Assembly (NCBI GenBank): GCA_040756735.1
Contig: JBFLYC010000009.1
Coordinates: 54,607-118,606, forward strand
Origin: JBFLYC01 sp040756735
GTDB lineage: Bacteria > Bacillota > DSM-16504 > Desulfitibacterales > Desulfitibacteraceae
Reading direction: 5' to 3'
DNA: 64,000 bases
This document shows positions 8,863 to 16,470 of this stretch, piece after piece (the first letter of the stretch is position 1; every line of letters starts with the position of its first letter). The notes under the pieces are model-generated. The model ran no database searches. It had not been told where the DNA came from and was given only the letters and a program-made list of their open reading frames with translations. The position numbers and the translations under genes were made by a program.

Positions 8863-9239
8863 TTCTTAACCGACTCCTTTTCCTCCTCATATTTGGAAGG
8901 GCATTTTACCAGCATTTTTTGGGCAAGGAAAACTCCTTCCTCAATTCTTCCCATGACAACAATGCTTTCGGCATGCTCCATATTGTTGGGTTTAGCGCCT
9001 TCGTAAGTAATTAATGTCCTGGTTCCTTCTTCATCTGTTAAGTAGAAGCGAAGGTGCTTGTTTTCAAGGTCGTAAGTTATTTCCTCGCCAGTCAGGTACC
9101 CTAGAACCTGAACTGTTCTGCCGGTATGCGCCGCCTGAGCAAAGGTAACATATGGATTAAGGGCTGCACTGAATGAATGAAATGCAAAGACTGCAAAAAG
9201 GAGAATTAACGATATACCGATAATTGTTTTAGTTCTCAT
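8859..9239 (-). CDS. ccmE: CxxxY-type haem chaperone CcmE
   Basis: A 126-residue protein with one N-terminal membrane helix (about residues 6-24) and an OB-fold beta domain (VQVLGYLTGEEITY, LRFYLTDEEG, ESIVVMGRIEEGVFLAQKML). Classical CcmE binds haem through the His of HxxxY. Here the equivalent site reads CPSKY (Cys113, Tyr117), the CxxxY variant described for Desulfovibrio and archaea, in which Cys takes the haem. The start is the ATG at 9239 with GGGAG upstream, overlapping the ccmD end; a TTG three codons earlier is less likely. CcmE carries haem from CcmABCD to CcmF. Confidence 0.92.
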   Translation of the reverse strand: MRTKTIIGISLILLFAVFAFHSFSAALNPYVTFAQAAHTGRTVQVLGYLTGEEITYDLENKHLRFYLTDEEGTRTLITYEGAKPNNMEHAESIVVMGRIEEGVFLAQKMLVKCPSKYEEEKESVKK

Positions 9240-9351
9240 TTTTTTCAAGCTCCCTGATCCTGGCGTCTAGCCGCCATAGATAAATAAAAATACCAGCCCA
9301 GGACAAAATAGTCACCAGTAAAACCACATACAGATCAGACAACTTTATCAT
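9229..9351 (-). CDS. ccmD: Small haem-export protein CcmD
   Basis: A 40-residue ORF squeezed between ccmC and ccmE. It has one membrane helix (YVVLLVTILSWAGIFIYLW) followed by the basic tail RLDARIRELEK. This is the CcmD pattern: a single helix, then a charged cytoplasmic segment ending in RIRELE. CcmD helps release haem-loaded CcmE from the CcmABC complex. Its ATG overlaps the ccmC stop by 17 bases and GGGAG precedes it. Its stop overlaps the ccmE start by 11 bases, so the genes are translationally coupled. It is easily missed because of its size. Confidence 0.85.
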   Translation of the reverse strand: MIKLSDLYVVLLVTILSWAGIFIYLWRLDARIRELEKNEN

Positions 9352-9994
9352 CTCCCTTGAGTTTCTCTTTTATTTTAATCAACCGGCTCTGCATGCTATA
9401 TATCCAAAAATAAATCCCTGTAAAACCGGCTAAAGAAGCCAGGAAAACCTGCAGCATCTTACTGTCCATTTTCAGCTGCCCGCTGGTATTGATAATAGGG
9501 TCAGGATGCAGTGAACCATATACCCGGGGGATTATGAACACCAAAAAGGGAACAGAGATAAATGCCAATATGCTGTATACTGAAGACAATCGTGCCCTTC
9601 TTTCCTCATCTTCTACTGCGGACCTTAGAACAAAGTACGCACCATAAATCAATAACAGGATAAAAACTGATGTCTGCCGGGGATCCCAATTCCAATACAT
9701 CCCCCAGGTATGCCTGGCAAAAACAGCTCCGGTTAAAGTGGCAAAAAGGGTAAACACCAGCCCTAGTTCTCCATTAAAAGCTGCCTTGTGATCATATTCC
9801 AATTTGGCCTCCCTAAGATAACGAACGCCATTTACCATGGAAACCAGATAAGCCAAAACCCCAACCCATGCTAGAGGTACATGGAAATAGATGATACGGG
9901 AAAGGTCACCCAGCCCCATGGCAGGTGGAGCATATAAAAAGGCCCCTATAATTACTATTACCATCCAGATACCAAGTAATACCTTCCACAACAT
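9335..9994 (-). CDS. ccmC: Haem-handling protein CcmC
   Basis: A 219-residue membrane protein with six hydrophobic segments. The WWD motif is WGMYWNWDPRQTSVFILLLI near residue 98. It is flanked by histidines in IIYFHVPLAWVG and in SLHPDP, matching the axial haem ligands of CcmC. CcmC presents haem to CcmE at the outer face of the membrane. Its length is close to that of proteobacterial CcmC. It is third in the ccm operon, 31 bases after ccmB. Confidence 0.95.
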   Translation of the reverse strand: MLWKVLLGIWMVIVIIGAFLYAPPAMGLGDLSRIIYFHVPLAWVGVLAYLVSMVNGVRYLREAKLEYDHKAAFNGELGLVFTLFATLTGAVFARHTWGMYWNWDPRQTSVFILLLIYGAYFVLRSAVEDEERRARLSSVYSILAFISVPFLVFIIPRVYGSLHPDPIINTSGQLKMDSKMLQVFLASLAGFTGIYFWIYSMQSRLIKIKEKLKGDDKVV

Positions 9995-10025
9995 GTGCAG
10001 ATCTATCCTCCTTTATTCAACGGTA

Positions 10026-10709
10026 TCAATCATACCAGACATAGTTAAAGAGTAATATAGAAGCAGCAATTAAAATGACCCCATATGAAACTAGAAACTG
10101 CAGCTCCCACTTTCCCTGAGAGAATGTCCCTCCTCCTAAAGCAGTTTCGGTGACACTAATGGCGGTTATTAGAACTGGCAGCAGTATGGGAAAAGAAAGT
10201 GTCGGCAGCAGAGCATTTTTTGACCCGGCCCTGGCAACAATAGCAGCCAAAATCGTAACAGCGCCGGCCAAGCAGATATTGCCGAGAAAAAGTATGAAAA
10301 GCATCAACCACCAGCTGCCTATAGGAGGAACCATTAAAAGCAAATAGATGGGAATCAGTATTAACGTCAAACCCAACATAACCAGCAGATTAAAAAGCAA
10401 TTTACCTAGATAAACAATTTCCGGAGAAGCTGAAAGTTTGAGCCCTGCAGCCGTCTTATTTTCCTCTTCTTTAACAAAACTTCTTGCTAATCCGGTCATG
10501 GCAGAAAAAAAGAGAATTATCCAGATAAAAGCAGCATGAAGGCTTTGATCTAAAGAAAATGGACCCACAGCAAAACTTACCATTACTAGGGTAGTAACAG
10601 CAAACATTACCAGGGAATTAACAGCATACCTAGTTCTGAACTCTTCAAGTAAATCCTTCCTAATGATGGCCCATACAGGAAGCGCCCAAGGAGAGAACCT
10701 CTTGCCCAT
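10026..10709 (-). CDS. ccmB: ABC permease CcmB
   Basis: A 227-residue protein with about six membrane helices, typical of CcmB. FVKEEENKTAAGLKLSASP after the second helix is the conserved cytoplasmic segment that contacts the CcmA ATPase. With CcmA it forms the ATP-driven unit that releases holo-CcmE. The start at 10709 was chosen because GAGGAGGTGG lies 7 bases upstream. This puts the start 50 bases inside the end of ccmA. A longer frame from 10745 has no ribosome binding site. Confidence 0.93.
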   Translation of the reverse strand: MGKRFSPWALPVWAIIRKDLLEEFRTRYAVNSLVMFAVTTLVMVSFAVGPFSLDQSLHAAFIWIILFFSAMTGLARSFVKEEENKTAAGLKLSASPEIVYLGKLLFNLLVMLGLTLILIPIYLLLMVPPIGSWWLMLFILFLGNICLAGAVTILAAIVARAGSKNALLPTLSFPILLPVLITAISVTETALGGGTFSQGKWELQFLVSYGVILIAASILLFNYVWYD

Positions 10710-11301
10710 ATTTAGCCACCTCCTCAGGCTCATTAGTTGCCACAATGACTATTCCATTTTTTTTCCGCTGCTCGGTAACTATTTCTTCTACCAGGGACTT
10801 TCCTTCAACATCTAGATTAGTAGCGGGTTCATCTAGAAGCAAGACCTGGGGATCATGCAGCACGGCACAGGCTAGCTTTAACCTTTGTTTCATTCCAGAA
10901 GAAAACAGATTAACCGGCATTTTACTGCTATTACTACTTAATTGCACTCGGCTTAATAAAGCTTGCAGGTATCCATCAGCAACCTGCAACCGGCGCAAAG
11001 CTGCAAAAAAGACTAAATTTTCCTGAGCTGACAAGTGTTCGTAAAGATTAAAGTCTGGAGAAACCAATCCCAAGTGTTTACCCAGCATTTCATTTCTTAA
11101 AATATTCCCCTCCAACCGCACTAATGCTTGTCCCCTTGTTGCACGCGTCAATCCACAGATAATGCGGATAAGTGTTGACTTCCCCGACCCATTAGGCCCC
11201 TCTATTACATATGACTTCCCGGGGGCCATCTTAAAACACAGGTCCTTGAAAACTGTCTTCCCTCTATAGACTTTTGTAAGTTTACAAATTTCTATCTCCA
11301 T
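10660..11301 (-). CDS. ccmA: ABC transporter ATPase CcmA
   Basis: A 213-residue ATPase and first gene of the ccm operon. Walker A is GPNGSGKST, the ABC signature is FSSGMKQRLKLA, and Walker B is VLLLDEPATNLD. A switch histidine is not obvious: the usual position reads IVATNEPEEV, as in other CcmA proteins. It powers release of haem-loaded CcmE from CcmC. The ATG at 11301 has TGGAGG upstream. A good sigma-A promoter lies about 40 bases before it. Confidence 0.93.
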   Translation of the reverse strand: MEIEICKLTKVYRGKTVFKDLCFKMAPGKSYVIEGPNGSGKSTLIRIICGLTRATRGQALVRLEGNILRNEMLGKHLGLVSPDFNLYEHLSAQENLVFFAALRRLQVADGYLQALLSRVQLSSNSSKMPVNLFSSGMKQRLKLACAVLHDPQVLLLDEPATNLDVEGKSLVEEIVTEQRKKNGIVIVATNEPEEVAKYGQEVLSLGASCMGHH

Positions 11302-11342
11302 TAAACCTCCAGGAAGCTGCTTCCACATTAACATTTATTTAC

Positions 11343-11371
11343 ATAATATAGCACTGGTACAGGTGAGTCAA
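11343..11371 (-). promoter_or_regulatory. Promoter of the ccmABCDEF operon
   Basis: On the minus strand TTGACT, a 17-base spacer and TATTAT fit a sigma-A promoter. Transcription would start near 11336, about 35 bases before the ccmA ATG. Confidence 0.7.
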
Positions 11372-11433
11372 CCATGAAAGATATAAGGAAATACCACATA
11401 AATAACCCTAATAAAGGATAAGCATGCTATATG

Positions 11434-11462
11434 TTGCATAATATTACCATCAGGACTATAAT
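11434..11462 (+). promoter_or_regulatory. Promoter of the hydrogenase operon
   Basis: TTGCAT, a 17-base spacer and a perfect TATAAT. The predicted start is near 11469, giving a leader of about 100 bases before the hydrogenase small subunit. It is divergent from the ccm promoter. Confidence 0.75.
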
Positions 11463-11572
11463 TAGACATATATTGGTATATATTAACATGGTTAATAGGG
11501 GTGATAATTAATAACAAATTTATTAAATTCACACATTTCTGTCATTTAATAAAAGAGAGGGGGAAACCAATT

Positions 11573-12622
11573 TTGTCTGGAAAACAATGGTGGAAATTTA
11601 GCCGGCGGACTTTCTTAGCCGGGTTGGGATCAAGCGCTATAGCATTGTCCCTCGGAGGCTGCGGGTGGATGACAAAAACCCTGGAAACTGCAGCTAAAGG
11701 CAACCCCCCAGTTATCTGGATCCACGGTGCAAGCTGTACAGGATGTTCTGTTTCACTTCTTAACAGTGTAGACCCGCCAATTCAAGAAGTTCTGCTGGAT
11801 ATCATTGAAATGAAATTTCACCCTACTATTATGGCTGCAGCTGGGAATGCAGCCCTTGCTGAATTGGATAAAATCGCTGCCAACCATCAAGGTGAATTCT
11901 TTCTAGTTGTGGAAGGGGGTATTCCTACAGGGGCCGGCGGCATGTACTGTACCATGGGACACCGGGGAAGCCATACAAGCATCTTTGACCATTCTAGTAC
12001 AAATAATGATGAAATAACCTTCCAAGAAGCAGTTGTATCTCTGGGCAAGCGTGCAAAAGCTGTAATTGCGGCGGGAGTCTGTGCATCAAATGGCGGCATC
12101 CCCGCCGGAAAGCCCAACCCTACTCAAATTGTGGGCGTTGACCAGGTAGTTAAAGAGACCCCCATTATTAATATTCCTAACTGTCCAATGCATCCCGGCC
12201 GGTTTTTAGGTACGCTGGCCTATGTTCTCACCTATAATGATGTTCCTACCCTGGATGAAGAAAAAAGACCAGTTATGTTTTACGAAAAAAGTGTCCACGA
12301 TCTTTGTCCACGCAAACCCTTTTTCATTGAACGCCAATTCGCTAAAGAGCTGGGAGAAGCAGGCTGCCTGCTGCAGTTAGGCTGTGCGGGAATGGCCGCC
12401 ATGTCTGACTGTGCGGAAAGAAAATGGAATAACGGCGTCAATTGGTGTATAGAAGCTGGGGCGCCGTGTATAGCCTGTTCCAATCCCAAATTCCCGGATG
12501 TAACTTCGCCTTTTTATGAGAAATATGTTGCATACCTAAAGGAGAATGAAATAGAGTTCCTGGCACAGCTGCAATCCGCCATAAGGAATGGAAAACCCTT
12601 CGGAGAGGTGGTTAGAGTATGA
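11573..12622 (+). CDS. [NiFe] hydrogenase small subunit, Tat-exported, lipobox signal
   Basis: A 349-residue Fe-S subunit. A Tat signal (FSRRTFLAGLG) is followed by a hydrophobic stretch ending in SLGGC, a lipobox. The proximal cluster ligands are in GASCTGC, GVCASNGG and NIPNCPMHPG. The distal cluster begins HDLC and continues CLLQLGC. At the medial cluster the usual proline is replaced by cysteine (VNWCIEAGAPCIAC), so it should be [4Fe-4S], as in NiFeSe-type enzymes. There is no C-terminal membrane helix, so the lipid may be the anchor. The TTG start at 11573 has GAGAGGGGG upstream; an alternative GTG at 11501 has none. It overlaps the large-subunit gene by 4 bases. Confidence 0.92.
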   Translation: MSGKQWWKFSRRTFLAGLGSSAIALSLGGCGWMTKTLETAAKGNPPVIWIHGASCTGCSVSLLNSVDPPIQEVLLDIIEMKFHPTIMAAAGNAALAELDKIAANHQGEFFLVVEGGIPTGAGGMYCTMGHRGSHTSIFDHSSTNNDEITFQEAVVSLGKRAKAVIAAGVCASNGGIPAGKPNPTQIVGVDQVVKETPIINIPNCPMHPGRFLGTLAYVLTYNDVPTLDEEKRPVMFYEKSVHDLCPRKPFFIERQFAKELGEAGCLLQLGCAGMAAMSDCAERKWNNGVNWCIEAGAPCIACSNPKFPDVTSPFYEKYVAYLKENEIEFLAQLQSAIRNGKPFGEVVRV

Positions 12623-14004
12623 GCATCAAGATTACGGTAGACCCTGTAACTAGAATCGAGGGGCACCTTAAAATTGAGGTAGAAGTTGCAAATGGCGCGG
12701 TTGTAGACGCTTTTACTTCAGGCAATATGTTTAGGGGGTTTGAGATAATCCTTAAGGGCAGGGACCCACGTGATACTCCTCATTTTACCCAGCGTATTTG
12801 CGGGGTTTGTCCGGTTGCCCATGGTACTGCCTCAGTTTATTGTTTAGATGATGCCTTTGGGATAAAGCCTCCTCCTAACGGAAAAATTGCGCGCAATTTA
12901 ATTCAAGGGGCAAATTATATCCAGTCTCACATCTTACATTTCTATCACCTGGCAGCTTTAGATTATGTCAAAGGACCTGACGTTGCACCTTTTATTCCCC
13001 GTTATGAGGCAGACTACCGCTTGACCAAGGAGAAAAATGACATTATGGTGGAACATTACCTGCAGGCTATGGACATTCGCCGCAAGTCACAGGAAATGCT
13101 TGCAATCTTTGGAGGAAAAATGCCTCACGTTATGACCTTGACTGCCGGGGGAGTAACTGAAAATATTACTGTTGAGAAGATCGAATTATTCAAGAAATAT
13201 CTAACCGAGCTGATGGATTTTATCAACAATACATATATCCCCGACGTTTTTGCTGTTGCAGATGCATACAGTGACTGGCTGGAAATCGGTAAAGGATGTC
13301 AAAACCTCCTGAGTTTTGGTCTATTCCCCATAAGAGATGATTATGGAATGTTTTTAATTCCCCGGGGTACATATACCCAAGGGCAGTGGGAAGATTTGAA
13401 TGCAGCCAGTATAACCGAAGATGTCAAACACTCCTGGTATAAAGATGAAACCTCCGGCCTCCACCCATCTCAGGGACAAACAGAACCGCAGCCGTTAAAA
13501 GCGGGAGGTTATTCCTGGATTAAATCTCCTAGATACAACGGCCTGCCGCATGAAGTAGGCCCCCTGGCAAGAATGTGGATAGCAAAAGAACCTGAAATTA
13601 TAAAACTTGGCAGCAAAGCATTTTCCGTTATGGGCAGACATGCTGCCAGAGCCATAGAACTTGCTAAAATTGGCCCTGCCATGCTCGAGTGGTTAGACCA
13701 GCTTGAGCCCGGTAAACCCGCGATTTCTTCCTATACAGTTCCAAAACAGGCTCAAGGGGTAGGTCTCCATGAAGCTCCCCGAGGAGCTCTCGGACACTGG
13801 ATAACCATTAAGGATGGTTTAATAGAAAACTTCCAGGCAGTTGTACCTACAACCTGGAATGCCGGGCCCAGAGATGACAAAGGGCAAAGAGGACCGCTGG
13901 AAGAAGCCTTGATCGGAACACCTGTTGCTGATGCAGACAATCCTGTAGAGCTTTTAAGGGTCGTCCGCTCCTTTGACCCATGCCTGGCCTGTTCCATACA
14001 TTAA
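12619..14004 (+). CDS. [NiFe] hydrogenase large subunit without maturation peptide
   Basis: A 461-residue catalytic subunit. The nickel ligands are in RICGVCPVAHGT (near residue 60) and in the final DPCLACSIH. The protein resembles the group 1 NiFeSe-like branch (TPHFTQRICGVC, DAFG), but TGC encodes Cys where that branch often has selenocysteine. The reading frame stops directly after the terminal His. The C-terminal extension normally cut off by a HyaD/HybD-type protease is therefore missing. The enzyme would oxidise H2 outside the cell membrane and pass electrons through the small subunit, plausibly to c-type cytochromes. No cytochrome b subunit or hyp gene is in the window. Confidence 0.94.
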   Translation: MSIKITVDPVTRIEGHLKIEVEVANGAVVDAFTSGNMFRGFEIILKGRDPRDTPHFTQRICGVCPVAHGTASVYCLDDAFGIKPPPNGKIARNLIQGANYIQSHILHFYHLAALDYVKGPDVAPFIPRYEADYRLTKEKNDIMVEHYLQAMDIRRKSQEMLAIFGGKMPHVMTLTAGGVTENITVEKIELFKKYLTELMDFINNTYIPDVFAVADAYSDWLEIGKGCQNLLSFGLFPIRDDYGMFLIPRGTYTQGQWEDLNAASITEDVKHSWYKDETSGLHPSQGQTEPQPLKAGGYSWIKSPRYNGLPHEVGPLARMWIAKEPEIIKLGSKAFSVMGRHAARAIELAKIGPAMLEWLDQLEPGKPAISSYTVPKQAQGVGLHEAPRGALGHWITIKDGLIENFQAVVPTTWNAGPRDDKGQRGPLEEALIGTPVADADNPVELLRVVRSFDPCLACSIH

Positions 14005-14041
14005 TTATGCTATACCTTTTACTTATAATAAAATGCCTCAA

Positions 14042-14102
14042 GGCCCTTATCTAACCTGTCCAAGTTGTGTTTTTATTAAGCCAACAGGTTAGATTAAGGG
14101 CC
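14042..14102 (+). terminator. Inverted repeat after the hydrogenase operon
   Basis: GGCCCTTATCTAACCTGT at 14042-14059 pairs with its near-perfect complement at 14084-14102 (one bulged base). The loop of 24 bases is long and the T-run after it is weak, so it may be a terminator or an mRNA-stabilising hairpin. Confidence 0.5.
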
Positions 14103-14212
14103 CATTTATTTGGTTGCGGTTGGCTTATATAGGAAATATTTTCTTGCAGGCATGTGTCGTAATTTGTCGAATATTGGCTTAAGAACCTATTACTTCAGCG
14201 AAAGGAGGAATA

Positions 14213-15454
14213 ATGTTGAAAAGAAAACAAATGTTAATAACTGCAGTGTTTCTTATTCTATCCCTAGTATTAGGATCCACAGGGATTGCACTGGGAAACA
14301 GCAGCCAACAGCAGAGTTGGTTGGTACATATTGTACAAAGTGGAGATTCTCTCTGGAAAATTGGCAACCAGTATGGGGTAACAGTTTCTGTCCTGCGCCA
14401 GCAAAATGGTCTGGCATCAGATATGATCCTGGATGGACAGGTTCTTCTTGTAAAACCTGTAGGAACCAAGGTGAGCTATTTTCTCTATCAGGTGCGGCAG
14501 GGAGATACTCCCTGGCTTTTGAGCCAGCGATTTAAGGCGCCTTTAAGTACCTTGCTGGAAGTTAATAACTTCAATCAATCAGTGGTCCTCTATCCTGGAA
14601 ATATCATAAGAATACCATATCTTGGCAGCCTAGCAAATTCAAATTACCAGGAATACACTGTAAAAGCAGGGGATACGCCGTGGCTGATCAGCCGGCGCTT
14701 CAATGTGCCCCTGGCACAGTTATTGCAGATTAACGGCTTGAATGAAAACTCGGTGATTTATGTAGGCCAAAAATTAAAAATCCCCACCACTGCAGGGGCA
14801 TCAACCTCTCAACAAACTCAAAGCAATCTGGCAAGCCGTTCCGCTCCTAATGATGGTCCCAGGGTTACTTATATCACCCATACCGTTCAAAAGGGTGAAA
14901 CACCCTGGACTATCAGCATCAAGTATGGTATCCCCATGGCAGAATTGTTAAAGCTAAACGGCTTAACTGAAAAGGACTATATAACAGCCGGTCAAAAACT
15001 GACTGTACCTGTATACCACATACCGGTCAAACCAACTGTAAGCCCAAATCATGGAGAACTGCTGGACTGGTGGACCGAGGCTCAGTATTTGTGGCCCATG
15101 GGCAAAAAGGCAACTATCATTGATTTTTACACCAAGAAAAGCTGGCAAGTAATCCGCTCATACGGCGCCTTCCATGCAGATGTAGAGCCTTTAACTGCTG
15201 CCGATGCTGCTGTTATGAAACAGGTTTGGGGAGGAAAATGGAGTTGGGCTGTAAGACCTGTACTTGTGGTGGTAGACGGTCGAAAGATTGCAGCATCTGC
15301 CAGCGCCATGCCCCACGATATTCAAGACATTAAAAATAATAATTTCAACGGACACTTTGATGTGCATTTTCTTAACAGCCGCAGGCATAAGGACTATGAA
15401 ATCGACCAGGCACATCAAAATGCAGTATACATCGCAGCAGGTCAGCAAAGGTAA
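14213..15454 (+). CDS. Secreted protein with four LysM repeats
   Basis: A 413-residue protein. The signal peptide (about residues 8-28) is followed by four LysM peptidoglycan-binding repeats, at about 40-85, 92-136, 147-192 and 222-267. They begin HIVQSGDSLWKIG, YQVRQGDTPWLLS, YTVKAGDTPWLIS and HTVQKGETPWTIS. A serine/glutamine-rich linker sits before the fourth. The C-terminal 130 residues (ATIIDFYTKKSWQVIRSYGA, then VHFLNSRRHKDYEID) form a domain also seen in LysM proteins of Peptococcaceae; I do not know its activity. The protein probably binds the cell wall or spore cortex. GAAAGGAGG precedes the ATG. It is a single-gene unit ending in a strong terminator. Confidence 0.85.
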   Translation: MLKRKQMLITAVFLILSLVLGSTGIALGNSSQQQSWLVHIVQSGDSLWKIGNQYGVTVSVLRQQNGLASDMILDGQVLLVKPVGTKVSYFLYQVRQGDTPWLLSQRFKAPLSTLLEVNNFNQSVVLYPGNIIRIPYLGSLANSNYQEYTVKAGDTPWLISRRFNVPLAQLLQINGLNENSVIYVGQKLKIPTTAGASTSQQTQSNLASRSAPNDGPRVTYITHTVQKGETPWTISIKYGIPMAELLKLNGLTEKDYITAGQKLTVPVYHIPVKPTVSPNHGELLDWWTEAQYLWPMGKKATIIDFYTKKSWQVIRSYGAFHADVEPLTAADAAVMKQVWGGKWSWAVRPVLVVVDGRKIAASASAMPHDIQDIKNNNFNGHFDVHFLNSRRHKDYEIDQAHQNAVYIAAGQQR

Positions 15455-15531
15455 GAATGTTACCTATATTGCTGCATGGTAATTAAACAGCGATATAGCC
15501 AGCATACATGTTCATACAACACTTGTTTTAG

Positions 15532-15568
15532 ATAAGCCGCTAGGTTCATACTAGCGGCTTATTTTTTT
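15532..15568 (+). terminator. Strong intrinsic terminator
   Basis: A perfect 12-bp stem (ATAAGCCGCTAG with CTAGCGGCTTAT), a 7-base loop and a T7 run, 77 bases after the LysM gene. Confidence 0.92.
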
Positions 15569-15710
15569 AACTGTTTAACGAAACAGCTTCCACCGGCTAA
15601 AATATTATTTTTATTATTTATTTATACTACTGAACAGTTTGCCTTTCTCTTGAATAAATTAATAGCAACTTAATGCAACTTACGCTTTGCTTTTTTGGGA
15701 GGTGAAATAA

Positions 15711-16316
15711 ATGGCTAATAATCAAGGGCTCAGCGCCCAAATAGTCGAGAGGACCATAGTAGAACCCAACGTTAATGTTAAATACCCTGAAATAACCGGT
15801 CTCCCTAATAAATCGGTCCAGGATAAAATTAATGAATCTATTAGAAAACTGATGAAACAGTTGATGCTGCAGCAAGGGTACAACAGGGATGATTTAGCTG
15901 AGATGATTGGAACTTATACCATTGGCCTTAATGAGCAGGGTATTTTAAGCATAAAATTTGAAAACTTTTCAATATTTGAAATGGCTGCCCATGGTTTAAA
16001 TGTGGTTAGATCCATGACGGTAAACCTGCACACCGGAAAACAATATGAGATATATGAGTTGTTTAGACCAGGAAGCCCTTACAAGTTAATAATCAGCAGC
16101 AGAATTAAGCAGGAAATTAGACGACAGGACCTGCCATTGTTAAGGGAATTTAGAAGAATTAATGATGACCAGGCCTATTATTTAACACCAGATAATTTGG
16201 TGGTTTACTGGCAGAGATATGAATATACTCCCGGTTTTGTAGGTGAACCTGAGTTTAATATACCCTATACCATACTGGCTAATGTTATTGATGAAGAAGG
16301 TCCCCTGGTTCAATAA
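15711..16316 (+). CDS. DUF3298/DUF4163-type protein
   Basis: A 201-residue protein without a signal peptide or membrane helix. The first part (VNVKYPEITGLPNKSVQDKI, then NESIRKLMKQ) resembles the DUF4163 segment of PdaC and RsiV. The second (SMTVNLHTGKQYEIYELFRPG, then YLTPDNLVVYWQRYEYTPG) is the DUF3298 signature. In known proteins this pair is usually extracellular and linked to cell-wall hydrolases or anti-sigma factors; the missing export signal is odd. GGGAGGTG precedes the ATG. It is flanked by terminators on both sides, so it is probably a single-gene transcript. Confidence 0.75.
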   Translation: MANNQGLSAQIVERTIVEPNVNVKYPEITGLPNKSVQDKINESIRKLMKQLMLQQGYNRDDLAEMIGTYTIGLNEQGILSIKFENFSIFEMAAHGLNVVRSMTVNLHTGKQYEIYELFRPGSPYKLIISSRIKQEIRRQDLPLLREFRRINDDQAYYLTPDNLVVYWQRYEYTPGFVGEPEFNIPYTILANVIDEEGPLVQ

Positions 16317-16329
16317 TTAGGGGATTTTT
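16301..16329 (+). terminator. Intrinsic terminator overlapping a stop codon
   Basis: TCCCCT pairs with AGGGGA around a 12-base loop that contains the TAA of the preceding gene. A T5 run follows. Confidence 0.7.
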
Positions 16330-16470
16330 CCTTGATACCCATAAAAAATCCAAGCCTTTAATTTAAACTTTGCTGAAGGATTTAAAATCTTAAAGAGGAA
16401 GTATTTGATAAATGTAGAATGTTATTAGGAAAGACTTGATTTCAAAATTTTTAAGAAAGAAGGGACAACT

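Noticed and set aside
13978..14004. Selenocysteine at the hydrogenase active site
   Set aside because: The codon is TGC (Cys), not TGA, although the protein resembles the NiFeSe branch.
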